The position numbers were made by a program, and so were the translations under genes. The notes below the pieces were generated by a model that worked only from the letters and a program-made list of their open reading frames with translations, made no database searches and was not told the DNA's origin. From Halanaeroarchaeum sp051744605 (GTDB lineage: Archaea > Halobacteriota > Halobacteria > Halobacteriales > Halobacteriaceae): a stretch of 40,771 bases of DNA. The stretch is from contig JBNJDE010000002.1 of the NCBI GenBank assembly GCA_051744605.1, positions 1 to 40,771 of the forward strand, written 5' to 3'. Positions 26,943-34,833 of this stretch are shown piece by piece (the stretch's first letter is position 1; each line of letters starts with the position of its first letter).

Positions 26943-28883
26943 TTACTCGTCTTCGTCGTCGGTCCCCGTCTGCCCGGCTGACGATGGCTCCTCGTCCACG
27001 TCCTCGAAGTCGGCGTCGACGTACTCCTCGCCTGTCTCGCCGCCGGCCGCACCTGGGCCGGCACCGGGACCTGCACCGGCGGTCCCTGGTCCAGCGCCCG
27101 CTGCACCCGGGCCGGCACCGGCCGCGCCAGCCTGCTGGGCCGCCTCCTGCTGGTAGGCCTGTTTGCCGATCTCCTGGAGTTTCTCGGAGAGTTCGCTGGT
27201 CGCCTCCTGGATCGTCTCGAGGTCGGCGTCCTCGTCTTCGAGCACCTCGCGGACGGTCTCGATCTCGACTTCGATGTCCTCTCGGAGGTCGTCGTCGACC
27301 AGTTCTTCGTTCTCCTCGAGGAGTCGTTCGGCGCGCTGGATGGCGCCCTCGGCCTCGTTGCGCGCCTCGATGCGCTCGCGGCGCTTCTCGTCTTCTTCGG
27401 CGTGCTCTTCGGCTTCGGCTTTCATCTCCTCGATCTCGTCGTCGTCGAGGCCGACGCCGCCCTCGATGGTGATGTCCTCGCTGTTGCCGGAGCCCTGGTC
27501 CTCGGCTTCGACGTTCACGATACCGTCGGCGTCGATGTTGAACGAGACCTCGATCTGTGGGGTGCCCGCCGGTGCAGGCGGGATGCCCGTGAGCATGAAG
27601 GCCCCGAGCAGTTCGTTCTCCTCGGCGATCTCGCGCTCGCCCTGGAAGACGCGGATCTGTACGGAGGTCTGGTTGTCGGCGGCGGTGGTGAAGACCTTCG
27701 ACTCCTCGGTCGGGATCGTCGTGTTCTTCTCGATGAGGCGTTCGAAGAGGCCGCCTTTGACCTCGAGGCCGAGCGAGAGCGGCGTAACGTCGAGGAGGAC
27801 GATGTCGTCGACGTCGCCTGCCAGGACGCCGCCCTGGATGGCCGCGCCCAGCGCGACCGCCTCGTCGGGGTTGACGTTCTTCTTCGGTTCCTGGCCGGTC
27901 AGGTCCTCGACCTTCTCCTGGACCTGGGGCATACGGGTGGACCCGCCGACGAGGATGACCTCGTCGATGTCGCTCTTCGAGAGGTCGGCGTCGGCCAGGG
28001 CTTGCTCGGTCGGGTCGACGGTGCGATCGATGAGGTCCGCCGTGAGCGATTCGAATTTCGCGCGCGTGATGTCCGTCTCGAGGTGGACCGGGCCGTCGTC
28101 GGTGGCCGTGATGAACGGCAGGTTGATCGTCGTTTCCTTGCGACTCGAGAGTTCGATCTTCGCCTCCTCCGCGGCGTCCTTGAGACGCTGGAGCGCCTGT
28201 CGATCCTCCCGGAGGTCGATACCGTGATCGTCCTCGAAGTCATCGGCCAGCCAATCCACGATGGCGTCGTCCCAGTCGTCCCCACCGAGGTCGTTGTCCC
28301 CGTTGGTCGCGACGACCTCGTAGACGCCACCACCGAGGTCGAGGATGGAGACGTCGAACGTGCCGCCACCGAGGTCGTAGACGAGGACGGTCTGTTCGGT
28401 CTCGTCGTCGAGTCCGTAGGCCATACTGGCCGCCGTCGGTTCGTTGACGATGCGTTCGACCTCGAGGCCGGCGATCTCTCCCGCGTCCTTGGTCGCCTGG
28501 CGCTGCTTGTCGTTGAAGTACGCGGGGACGGTGATGACCGCCTTCTCGACGTCCTGGCCCAGGTACTCCTCGGCGTCCCGCTTGATCTTCTGGAGGATCA
28601 TCGCGGAGACCTGTTCCGGCGTGTACTCCTCGCCGTTCATCGTCACGGCGTAGTCCTCGCCCATGTGTCGCTTGATCGACTGGACGGTCTCCTCCGGGTT
28701 CTGGACGGCCTGGTTTTTGGCCGCCTTCCCGACGAGTTGTTCACCTTCGTCGAACGCGACGACCGATGGGGTCGTCCGGTCGCCTTCACTGTTGACGATG
28801 ATCTCCGGGTCTCCTCCCTCCATCACCGCGAACGCGCTATTCGTGGTCCCGAGGTCGATTCCGAGAATCTTCTCACTCGCCAT
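26943..28883 (-). CDS. dnaK: Chaperone DnaK (Hsp70)
   Basis: Hsp70 of 646 residues. The ATPase domain starts ILGIDLGTTNSAFAVMEGG and includes VYDLGGGTFDVSILDLGGG and VILVGGSTRMPQVQ. The interdomain linker is DIVLLDVTPLSLG, followed by the substrate-binding domain and helical lid. The C-terminal tail is unusual: repeated Gly-Ala-Gly-Pro units (about residues 590-625) before an acidic end. The likely promoter is AGGCTTAAAG, about 31 bases upstream of the ATG; a second AT-rich element at 29001-29010 could give a longer leader. It works with DnaJ and GrpE encoded on either side. Confidence 0.97.
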   Translation of the reverse strand: MASEKILGIDLGTTNSAFAVMEGGDPEIIVNSEGDRTTPSVVAFDEGEQLVGKAAKNQAVQNPEETVQSIKRHMGEDYAVTMNGEEYTPEQVSAMILQKIKRDAEEYLGQDVEKAVITVPAYFNDKQRQATKDAGEIAGLEVERIVNEPTAASMAYGLDDETEQTVLVYDLGGGTFDVSILDLGGGVYEVVATNGDNDLGGDDWDDAIVDWLADDFEDDHGIDLREDRQALQRLKDAAEEAKIELSSRKETTINLPFITATDDGPVHLETDITRAKFESLTADLIDRTVDPTEQALADADLSKSDIDEVILVGGSTRMPQVQEKVEDLTGQEPKKNVNPDEAVALGAAIQGGVLAGDVDDIVLLDVTPLSLGLEVKGGLFERLIEKNTTIPTEESKVFTTAADNQTSVQIRVFQGEREIAEENELLGAFMLTGIPPAPAGTPQIEVSFNIDADGIVNVEAEDQGSGNSEDITIEGGVGLDDDEIEEMKAEAEEHAEEDEKRRERIEARNEAEGAIQRAERLLEENEELVDDDLREDIEVEIETVREVLEDEDADLETIQEATSELSEKLQEIGKQAYQQEAAQQAGAAGAGPGAAGAGPGTAGAGPGAGPGAAGGETGEEYVDADFEDVDEEPSSAGQTGTDDEDE

Positions 28884-29148
28884 CTTGAGCGTTTGTTATC
28901 GTCTTGTAGCCTTTAAGCCTTGCTAGTGAGACCGGCACCCACGATTTACCGACCCGACGCTTGCTTGCGATTCCATTCAACTCGGTCGTTCACCGCCACA
29001 GCATATATTACGACCGCAATTTCATCGGCGAGCGAACACGGTGCGACGGCCTCCTGGCGTGGTACCCCCGGTGACGGCGATGTGACTGTGCCGGTATCCG
29101 CCAGGACAAATGGGCCCCGGACCTCCCGCCAGTGCAGCGTCGGGGCCG
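28884..29148. promoter_or_regulatory. grpE-dnaK intergenic region with two TATA-like elements
   Basis: This 265-base gap separates grpE from dnaK. Minus-strand AGGCTTAAAG near 28910-28919 lies about 31 bases from the dnaK start, and AAGGCT is directly repeated around it. A second element, GCATATATTA at 29001-29010, has no start codon about 27 bases away on either strand; it may be a distal dnaK promoter. No credible gene is seen. Confidence 0.5.
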
Positions 29149-29832
29149 CTATTCGGCGTCTGTCGCCGCTTCGTCGTCGGTGTCGTCCGCCGTGCCCGCG
29201 GTCTCTTCTTCCTCGGCGTCTTCGGGGGCCGCTTCCTGCTCGGCCTCGTCCGTGTCGTCTTCCGGCCCGTCGCTGACGGTCACCTGGGCGGTTCGCAAGA
29301 CCGTCTCGCCCATCTCGTACCCCGTTCTGAAGACGCTCGCGACGCTATCTTCGGGTTCGTCACTCTCGACGCGCATCATGACCTCGTGGCGTCTCGGATC
29401 GACTGCGGTGCCGGGTTCCGGGTCGATCTGTACGACGTCCTCGGCGTCGAGGACTCTATCGAACTCGTTTCGCGTCACCCGGACCCCCTCCTTGAGGGAC
29501 TCGAGGTCGTCGGACTCGTCTTCGATCGCACGGGTGAGGTTATCCCGAACCTCGAGGAACCGTTCGATGACGTCACCTTTGGCCTGCTTCTCGAGGTCCG
29601 CCTGGCGTTCTTTGGTCCGCTTCTTGTAGTTCTGGAAGTCCGCCTGCGTCCGCTGAAGTCGCTCGGTGAGCGTCGCTATCTCCGATTCTTTCTCTTCGAC
29701 GGTCGTCTCGAGGTCCTCGATGCGGTCCTGGAGGTCTGCGACGGCCGCTCCGAGTTCCTCGTCGTGAGCCGTGACCTCCCCCACCAGGTCGAGCGATTGC
29801 TCGGTTTCGGCGTGCTCGTCGGCCGCTGTCAT
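29149..29832 (-). CDS. grpE: Nucleotide exchange factor GrpE
   Basis: A 227-residue DnaK exchange factor. A long coiled coil spans about residues 35-90 (LQDRIEDLETTVEEKESEIA and on), followed by the family motif RTKERQADLEKQAKGDVIER and the beta-domain with GTAVDPRRHEVMMRVES. The C-terminal 45 residues form a very acidic tail. It precedes dnaK on the same strand with a 265-base gap and a separate promoter (TATA-like CTTATACC centred about 25 bases upstream of the ATG). Confidence 0.95.
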   Translation of the reverse strand: MTAADEHAETEQSLDLVGEVTAHDEELGAAVADLQDRIEDLETTVEEKESEIATLTERLQRTQADFQNYKKRTKERQADLEKQAKGDVIERFLEVRDNLTRAIEDESDDLESLKEGVRVTRNEFDRVLDAEDVVQIDPEPGTAVDPRRHEVMMRVESDEPEDSVASVFRTGYEMGETVLRTAQVTVSDGPEDDTDEAEQEAAPEDAEEEETAGTADDTDDEAATDAE

Positions 29833-29848
29833 GGGTCGAGAAAACCGA

Positions 29849-29880
29849 CGAAGCGGTATAAGCGTATAGAACTCGCTTCG
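29849..29880. promoter_or_regulatory. Inverted repeat around the grpE TATA element
   Basis: CGAAGCG (29849-29855) and CGCTTCG (29874-29880) form a perfect 7-bp inverted repeat enclosing the TATA region of grpE. The position suggests a repressor or heat-shock regulator site, but no second copy was found upstream of dnaK. Confidence 0.4.
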
Positions 29881-29945
29881 ATCGTCGTGGCCGGACCGAG
29901 ATCCGGGTGGGCGGGGTGGGGCGTCGTCAATGGATCGGTGGCTGC

Positions 29946-30245
29946 TCAGACTGCTGGCCCGACGGTGACAGAATCGGTGCGGACGGTGATGGTGTGGCCC
30001 TGGTAGTCGAAGATGACGCTGGCGTCGGTGTCCGTTCTGAGCAATGAATTCAGTGCGTCGGTATCGATATATTCGTGCAGCGGTGGGAGTTCGTCGTACG
30101 ATTCGTCGCGGGCGACACAGAGCGCTTCGACGATAGCGTGGACTGGTGTCGTCCGGGTAATGTCATACTGTACTGTCATATCCTCTGTACCCACCGAGAC
30201 ATCCGTGAGTTGTGGACCCATCGCGATACAATCTGTCTCTGCCAT
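29946..30245 (-). CDS. HalOD1 output-domain protein
   Basis: A 99-residue protein consisting mostly of a halobacterial output domain 1 (HalOD1), recognisable by VHAIVEALCVARDESYDELP, PLHEYIDTDALNSLL and VIFDYQGHTITV. HalOD1 domains occur alone or attached to response regulators in haloarchaea; their molecular role is not settled. The ATG at 30245 is preceded at about 25 bases by the strong TATA element CTATAAAAATAG (30265-30276), giving a leaderless transcript. An in-frame GTG at 30260 is too close to the TATA. The gene stands alone. Confidence 0.88.
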   Translation of the reverse strand: MAETDCIAMGPQLTDVSVGTEDMTVQYDITRTTPVHAIVEALCVARDESYDELPPLHEYIDTDALNSLLRTDTDASVIFDYQGHTITVRTDSVTVGPAV

Positions 30246-30547
30246 TGTGTCGTACTCCACGTAACTATTTTTATAGCTACCGTTTCACCTCGGAGATAGC
30301 GTTCGAAGTCACCGTTTTTGGCTTCCAGATGGCCCGAGAATGGCGTTTAGCTATTCACGGGGTTCGTACCAGTCCGAGTCGTGTTGGATGTGCGGGCGGC
30401 ATCGAGGCGACCCTCACCGGCGGAACCATCGTCCGTCCCTGGATGCCGGGGGTACACTGACGACCGCTCGTCGATCAGCCCTCGAAAGCGGGTTGCTCGA
30501 GAACCGATCAGCGATGGCACCGTATCGGTATCGCCGGGAGTAACGGG
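30246..30547. other. Gene-poor interval
   Basis: About 300 bases holding the HalOD1 promoter at its left side. The remainder shows short open frames on both strands, rich in Arg and Ser, with no start signal and no recognisable protein. I see no tRNA and no strong hairpin array. It may be the 3' region of the zinc-finger gene plus decayed sequence. Confidence 0.5.
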
Positions 30548-30748
30548 TCAGAGAACGAGTGGCTGTCGGGGCTCGTATCGCTCGGTGATCGTCGTCCCAC
30601 AGATGGGGCAGTCGTACATCTGCCGTTCGTCTTCGGTATGAACGATCCAATCGCCGTCGACGTCGCTCTCGTGGCCGCAGTCGCGGCAGATGAGTGTCGC
30701 CTTCTCGGGCGGGTCGGTCTCGGAGGGGGAGGGCTGGGCGTCTATCAC
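30548..30748 (-). CDS. Small haloarchaeal zinc-finger protein
   Basis: A 66-residue protein with one zinc-binding site, C21-x2-C24 (ICRDCGHESDV) and C47-x2-C50 (YDCPICGTTI). The N-terminal 15 residues are disordered and Pro/Ser/Glu-rich. Many haloarchaea carry such single zinc-ribbon proteins of unknown function. The start codon is GTG at 30748, 28 bases after a TATA-like GGTTATCC, so a leaderless GTG message. The same promoter decamer occurs before the cold-shock gene. Confidence 0.8.
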   Translation of the reverse strand: MIDAQPSPSETDPPEKATLICRDCGHESDVDGDWIVHTEDERQMYDCPICGTTITERYEPRQPLVL

Positions 30749-30772
30749 TTCAAATATGTACGACGTTCGCGG

Positions 30773-30782
30773 GGATAACCCT
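30773..30782 (-). promoter_or_regulatory. Core promoter of the zinc-finger gene (shared decamer)
   Basis: Minus-strand AGGGTTATCC, centred 29 bases before the GTG start. The identical decamer is at 31161-31170 in the cold-shock promoter. Confidence 0.55.
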
Positions 30783-30939
30783 GTTCGTCGCGGTAGATAG
30801 AGGGTTTCTCGACGCCGTGAGTCGGTGTTCGTCGCTGGTTCGGGATCGCCACGAGCGAACCGACCGCGATGTATCTCTGTGAAATTGTGCTTCGAAAGAA
30901 ATGCATCGGTCCTTCACCGGATGGTGAGTGGACGTCGAC

Positions 30940-31134
30940 TCAGTTGCGAACGATGTTCGTCGCGCGCGGGCCCTTGGGGGCGTCTTCGATGTCGAAATCG
31001 ATGTTCTGTCCTTCTTCGAGGTCCGCTCCGCCAACGTCCTCCATGTGGAAGAATACGTCTTCGTCCGCGTCCTCAGTCGTGATGAAACCGTAACCGCCAG
31101 TGTCGTGGAAGAAATCCACAGTACCGTTTGCCAT
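30940..31134 (-). CDS. cspA: Cold-shock protein (CspA family)
   Basis: A 64-residue OB-fold nucleic-acid-binding protein. The RNP1 motif is GYGFIT at residues 14-19, and RNP2-like VFFHM is at 27-31. It starts MANGTVDFFHDTGGYGFIT and is more acidic than bacterial CspA, as usual in halophiles. Members act as RNA chaperones. A TATA-like element lies in the decamer at 31161-31170, with a short AT-rich stretch before the ATG. Haloarchaea usually have several copies; only one is in this window. Confidence 0.95.
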   Translation of the reverse strand: MANGTVDFFHDTGGYGFITTEDADEDVFFHMEDVGGADLEEGQNIDFDIEDAPKGPRATNIVRN

Positions 31135-31160
31135 TACAATATATCACAGGGCCGATACAC

Positions 31161-31170
31161 GGATAACCCT
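31161..31170 (-). promoter_or_regulatory. Core promoter of the cold-shock gene (shared decamer)
   Basis: Minus-strand AGGGTTATCC, 27-36 bases before the cspA ATG. It is identical to the decamer at 30773-30782. Confidence 0.55.
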
Positions 31171-31234
31171 TCCGAGGGTCGTGGTACCACGACGGTCTGC
31201 CGGGAGACTGATACTGCCACACGGACTGACCGAC

Positions 31235-31585
31235 TCAGGAGTCCGGCGGTTCGATCTCCACGTCGAGGGAGAAATTCCGGACGTCGTCCCACAGGACGTC
31301 GTAGGTGACGGTGTACTCGCGTGTCCTGTGCGCCTCGAGTGCGACGTCGCGAACTCGAACGATCGTGTCGTCCTCGAGCTGGCCGGTGAAATAGAGTGTC
31401 CCCTCCTGCGGTTCGTTGGCGACGTTGGAGACCGTCGCCCACGCTTCAAGGTAGCCGTCGTCGTTCTCGTCGAAGTTGTAATCCGCCACGCTGAGCGTGA
31501 ATCTGTCTTCTTCGCGCCCGAGACAGCCGGCGAGGGCAGTGCCCCCGAGGCCCGTCGCCCCGATCAGGAAGGTCCGACGGTTCAT
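31235..31585 (-). CDS. Twin-arginine secreted lipoprotein, FxLYD-like
   Basis: A 116-residue exported protein. The signal MNRRTFLIGATGLGGTALAG ends in a lipobox with C21, so export by Tat and lipid anchoring are expected. The mature part is a small beta-sandwich-like domain (YLEAWATVSNVANEPQEGTL) that resembles FxLYD-type extracellular domains common in haloarchaeal lipoproteins. The function is unknown. The ATG at 31585 is chosen because it begins the signal peptide; the frame is open nine codons further. It lies 42 bases from the next gene on the same strand. Confidence 0.82.
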   Translation of the reverse strand: MNRRTFLIGATGLGGTALAGCLGREEDRFTLSVADYNFDENDDGYLEAWATVSNVANEPQEGTLYFTGQLEDDTIVRVRDVALEAHRTREYTVTYDVLWDDVRNFSLDVEIEPPDS

Positions 31586-31627
31586 GTGTACCTCCAGCGA
31601 GTACCGCCGCAAGAACCTTCCGAGTCG

Positions 31628-32182
31628 CTAAAATTCCCGCCGTCTCCCCTTGGGCACCATCGACTGGAGGGTTCCGTAGGTGAACAGACCGACCCCGATC
31701 GGTTCCGGATCGCCCGCGATCTCGTGGGCCGCGATGAGGTAGCCCCAGTCGCCGTCCCACGCGATCTCCTGGTCCTCTCCCGCGACGAACCGGTCTGCTT
31801 GCCGTTCGTCGAGTTCGATCACGTTCGTCGACGCGTTCCGCCCGAACCGCTGGACGGCGTCGGTCGTCGGCTTCCAGAACTCCTGGCGGGTGCGGAGGAT
31901 GGGTAATCCCAGGGCCTCGATCTGGACCGGCCCGACCAGGTCGTGGTGGAGGGCCCACACCCTGCCGGCCCCCTTCTCCCAGAACGTGAAGTCAGCGAAG
32001 GTCTCCCGGTCGATGTCGAATCGCTCCTCCCACCACTCGAGTACGGCGGTCCTGGTCGGTCTCCCCGGGACGGATCGGTCCTCCTCGGTCGCGGGGAGTC
32101 GTTCGAATCGGTCGCTTCGGTTCTGGGAGTTTTGGTCCGTACCACTACCGTCCGCGACGAGTCGCCGGCGTGGTCCGTTCAT
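31628..32182 (-). CDS. PUA-like RNA-binding protein, partner of the methyltransferase
   Basis: A 184-residue protein. After a basic, Ser-rich N-terminus it has a conserved region (FADFTFWEKGAGRVWALHHD) and the C-terminal segment IGVGLFTYGTLQSMVPKGRR, which resembles the PUA-like ending of RsmF/NSUN-type RNA methyltransferases. Its ATG overlaps the stop of the methyltransferase gene (ATGA). The catalytic and RNA-binding halves of one enzyme thus appear to be split between two translationally coupled genes. This is an inference from similarity and arrangement. It could also be an independent RNA-binding protein. Confidence 0.75.
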   Translation of the reverse strand: MNGPRRRLVADGSGTDQNSQNRSDRFERLPATEEDRSVPGRPTRTAVLEWWEERFDIDRETFADFTFWEKGAGRVWALHHDLVGPVQIEALGLPILRTRQEFWKPTTDAVQRFGRNASTNVIELDERQADRFVAGEDQEIAWDGDWGYLIAAHEIAGDPEPIGVGLFTYGTLQSMVPKGRRREF

Positions 32183-33087
32183 CTCGTCACCTCCAGTTTC
32201 GCGACGTAGAACCCGCCGGTGTCGTTCTGGTGGGGGTAGAACCGCTTGGTCGCCGCCAGGTCGTCGGCGTAGGAGTCTCCGTCCCATTCGGTGAGCCCGG
32301 ACGAGTGTTCGAGTGGCACCTCGAACGGGACGACCGTCGCATCGCCGGTCTCCAGGACGGCGTCGACCACGGCTTCGTTCTCCTCGGGGGCGAAGGTGCA
32401 GGTCGAGTAGACGACCGTCCCGCCCGGCTTCGTCTTCGCGACGGCGCGGGCGAGGATATCGCGCTGGACGTTCGCGATATTCTTGCTACTCTCCGGTCCG
32501 GCGCCATCGAGTGCGTCCGGGCTCTTTCTGACGGTCCCTTCGCAGGTGCAGGGCGCGTCGACGAGGGCGCGGTCGACGCGTTCGATTCCGAACGGGTCGA
32601 ACGTCTGGAACCTGGCGTCCTCGTTGGTGACGGCCATCGAGGTGACGCCGAGCCGGTCCGCGTTGCCACGCAGGGCCGAGAGCCGACCGAGGTTGTCGTC
32701 GTTCGCGATGACGAGTCCCGTGTCCTCCATCAGCGCCGCAAGCTGGGTCGCCTTGCTCCCGGGGGCAGCGGCAGCGGCCCAGACGACCTCCCCGGGTCGT
32801 GGGTCGAGGACCCTCGGTGGGATGGCCGACACCTCCTCCTGGCCGTGGATCCAGCCGTGGACGTACGGCCACGTGTTGCCGGGTTTGGCGGTATCGACCG
32901 CCAGCATCGTCGGGTCCCACGAGCGCTGTGTGGCTGTGACGCCCGCTGCTTCGAGGGCTTCGATGGCTCGCTCGGGGGTGGCCTTGATGGTGTTCACTCT
33001 GACGGTGGCGGGGAGCGGTCGGAGACACGCCTCGCGGAACGCATCGTAGTCCTCCACGATCGGTTCGTACCGTTCCAGCGCGTCCAT
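32179..33087 (-). CDS. RsmB/NOP-family m5C RNA methyltransferase
   Basis: A 302-residue SAM-dependent RNA cytosine-5 methyltransferase. The SAM loop is AAAAAPGSKATQ (104-115). The two catalytic cysteines are C180 in DAPCTCEGT and C230 in VYSTCTFAPEENE. RNA substrates of the archaeal family are tRNA or rRNA; which applies here is open. It lacks a C-terminal PUA domain; the coupled downstream gene seems to supply one. The long frame continues well upstream, but the ATG at 33087 begins a normal N-terminus (MDALERYEPIVEDYDAFREA). Confidence 0.92.
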   Translation of the reverse strand: MDALERYEPIVEDYDAFREACLRPLPATVRVNTIKATPERAIEALEAAGVTATQRSWDPTMLAVDTAKPGNTWPYVHGWIHGQEEVSAIPPRVLDPRPGEVVWAAAAAPGSKATQLAALMEDTGLVIANDDNLGRLSALRGNADRLGVTSMAVTNEDARFQTFDPFGIERVDRALVDAPCTCEGTVRKSPDALDGAGPESSKNIANVQRDILARAVAKTKPGGTVVYSTCTFAPEENEAVVDAVLETGDATVVPFEVPLEHSSGLTEWDGDSYADDLAATKRFYPHQNDTGGFYVAKLEVTR

Positions 33088-33187
33088 CGGGTGTACAGTG
33101 CCGGGGTACGCGTTTGTCCGTTTCGACTGCGGCCGCCGGGCCAGCACAATCCCTACACTTATCCTGCACTGCGACGGGGGATAGCAC

Positions 33188-34309
33188 ATGACGGCATTCT
33201 CCGAACGGGTGGAAGCGATCTCGATCAGCGGTATCCGGGAGGTCTTCGAGGCCGCCGGCGAGGACGCCATCAATCTCGGCATCGGCCAGCCGGATTTCCC
33301 CACGCCGGAACACGCACGCCAGGCGGCCATCGAGGCCATCGATGCCGGCGATGCCGACGGGTACACGTCGAATTTCGGCACGCAGTCGCTCCGCGAGGCC
33401 ATCGCCGACAAACACGCTCGGGACGACGACCTGGAGCTGGCCCCGAACCAGATCATCGCGACCGCCGGTGGGAGCGAAGCACTCCATCTGGCGCTCGAAG
33501 CACACGTCGACCAGGGCGAGGAGGTACTCATCCCCGATCCCGGGTTCGTCTCCTACGACGCGCTGACAAAACTCGCCGGTGGGACTCCGGTCCCGCTCGC
33601 CCTTCGCGAGGACCTCACACTCGACCCGGCGACCGTGGAGGCGGCCATCACCGAGGACACCGCTGCGTTCGTGGTCAATAGCCCGGCGAACCCCACCGGC
33701 GCCGTTCAATCGGTCGCCGACATGCGCGAGTTCGCCCGTATCGCCGACGAACACGACGTCCTCCTGATCTCCGATGAGGTCTACGAGCGCATCGTCTTCG
33801 AGGGCGAACATCGCTCGCCGATGGAGTTCGCCGAGTCGGACAACGTCGTGGTCGTCAACGCCGCCTCGAAGGCGTACTCGATGACCGGGTGGCGGCTGGG
33901 CTGGGTCGCGGGGAGCGAGCGACGTATCGAGCGCATGTTGCGAGTCCATCAGTACGTCCAGGCCTGCGCGAGCGCCCCCGCACAGTACGCGGCAGAAGCG
34001 GCACTCTCGGGACCGCAGGACCGGGTCGAGGAGATGGTGGCGGCCTTCGAGGAGCGCCGTGACGTCCTGCTCGATGGCCTGGCCGACATGGGACTGGACG
34101 TCCCGACGCCCCGAGGAGCCTTCTACGCGATGCCCGCCGTCCCGGACGGGTGGGTCGATGCCGTCATCGAGCGGGACGTGGTGGTCGTTCCGGGCCGAGC
34201 CTTCGGTGAACACGGGGAGGGCTACGCTCGGATCTCCTACGCGGCGAGTCTCGAGGAGATAGAGACGGCGCTCGAGGCGATGCGGTCGGCGACCCGTGCA
34301 GTGCAGTAA
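33188..34309 (+). CDS. Pyridoxal-phosphate aminotransferase (class I/II)
   Basis: A 373-residue fold-type I aminotransferase, aspartate-aminotransferase-like. Conserved points are NLGIGQPDFPTP near the N-terminus, FVVNSPANPTGAV, D196 in ISDEVYERIVFEG, the PLP lysine K228 in NAASKAYSMTGWRLGW, and an arginine near the end for the substrate carboxylate (YARISYAAS). The amino donor is not determined by sequence. It is divergent from the methyltransferase gene with a 100-base gap, and its ATG follows a TATA-like CTTATCC. Confidence 0.95.
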   Translation: MTAFSERVEAISISGIREVFEAAGEDAINLGIGQPDFPTPEHARQAAIEAIDAGDADGYTSNFGTQSLREAIADKHARDDDLELAPNQIIATAGGSEALHLALEAHVDQGEEVLIPDPGFVSYDALTKLAGGTPVPLALREDLTLDPATVEAAITEDTAAFVVNSPANPTGAVQSVADMREFARIADEHDVLLISDEVYERIVFEGEHRSPMEFAESDNVVVVNAASKAYSMTGWRLGWVAGSERRIERMLRVHQYVQACASAPAQYAAEAALSGPQDRVEEMVAAFEERRDVLLDGLADMGLDVPTPRGAFYAMPAVPDGWVDAVIERDVVVVPGRAFGEHGEGYARISYAASLEEIETALEAMRSATRAVQ

Positions 34310-34396
34310 GTGGCGAGAATAGTCGTCGACGAAAATCGCGAGACGTGGTATAGACCTGGACGGGAGACGTTTTCCCCATCCCTCGCGGCCGTCGAT

Positions 34397-34802
34397 GGCT
34401 TTACCCGGAATCGCACCGGGATTTCGACGACGACTCGAACGACACTCAGCGAACGTTTCGTCGAGTGTCGCGGATGTCGACTGTGTGTCGACGTTCCTTC
34501 GTCGTCCTCGTTGTAGCCGGTTTTTCACCGGCCTTGCCATCGGTGGTTCCCGAAATTCGCTTACGCGTATTCCGGTACTTGGCCTTCATCCCGAACCACC
34601 ATGGTGGTTCGGCAGTGGGATGGCGCGGTTCTCCTTCGGAGCTGTTTCCTTGGGACCGTGTTACCGGCACTTCGGTTATCGCCCCTACCTCGAACCGTCT
34701 CGTCCGGCGGGTGCCGGTCGATCTGGTCCGTTGGCGTCCAGTGTGTCTCCGCGCCTCGCGGCAAGTGAATGCTATGCCGCCACAGGATGTAAGCCTATCT
34801 AA
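34397..34802 (-). ncRNA. Candidate structured non-coding RNA, family not recognised
   Basis: A 553-base gap (34310-34862) between two convergent genes contains about ten perfect short stem-loops. Arms are at 34404-34408/34416-34420, 34441-34447/34463-34469, 34476-34481/34487-34492, 34516-34521/34527-34532, 34558-34560/34565-34567 (GTAA loop on minus), 34631-34634/34638-34641, 34704-34708/34713-34717 and 34749-34753/34757-34761, plus a 22-bp palindrome. The ends GGCTTTAC (34397-34404) and GTAAGCC (34789-34795) could close the whole. On the minus strand a TATA-like GATTTTTCC (34825-34833) predicts a start near 34802. The 3' end mimics a tRNA T-arm (5-bp stem, 7-base loop TGCGATT) followed by 7 bases. 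Frames through it lack start signals and protein-like composition. Confidence 0.45.
34591..34612. repeat. 22-bp perfect palindrome
   Basis: CCGAACCACCA followed directly by its reverse complement TGGTGGTTCGG, with no spacer. GAACCACC or GGTGGTTC occurs again at 34542-34549, so alternative pairings exist. It lies at the centre of the candidate RNA. Confidence 0.8.
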
Positions 34803-34824
34803 ATGTAGCTGACACAACAGGTCT

Positions 34825-34833
34825 GGAAAAATC
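34825..34833 (-). promoter_or_regulatory. TATA-like element before the candidate RNA
   Basis: Minus-strand GATTTTTCC, nearly the same as the element before the MFS gene (GATTTTTCA). It lies just behind the GTPase stop codon at 34863-34865 and about 27 bases before the predicted RNA start. Confidence 0.4.

Noticed and set aside
30340..30543. Short plus-strand frames between the HalOD1 and zinc-finger genes
   Set aside because: No ribosome site, no TATA spacing and no recognisable protein.
34395..34802. Open frames of up to 135 codons in the hairpin-rich gap, on both strands
   Set aside because: They are rich in Arg, Ser and Pro, lack start signals and show no family; the inverted repeats explain the sequence better.
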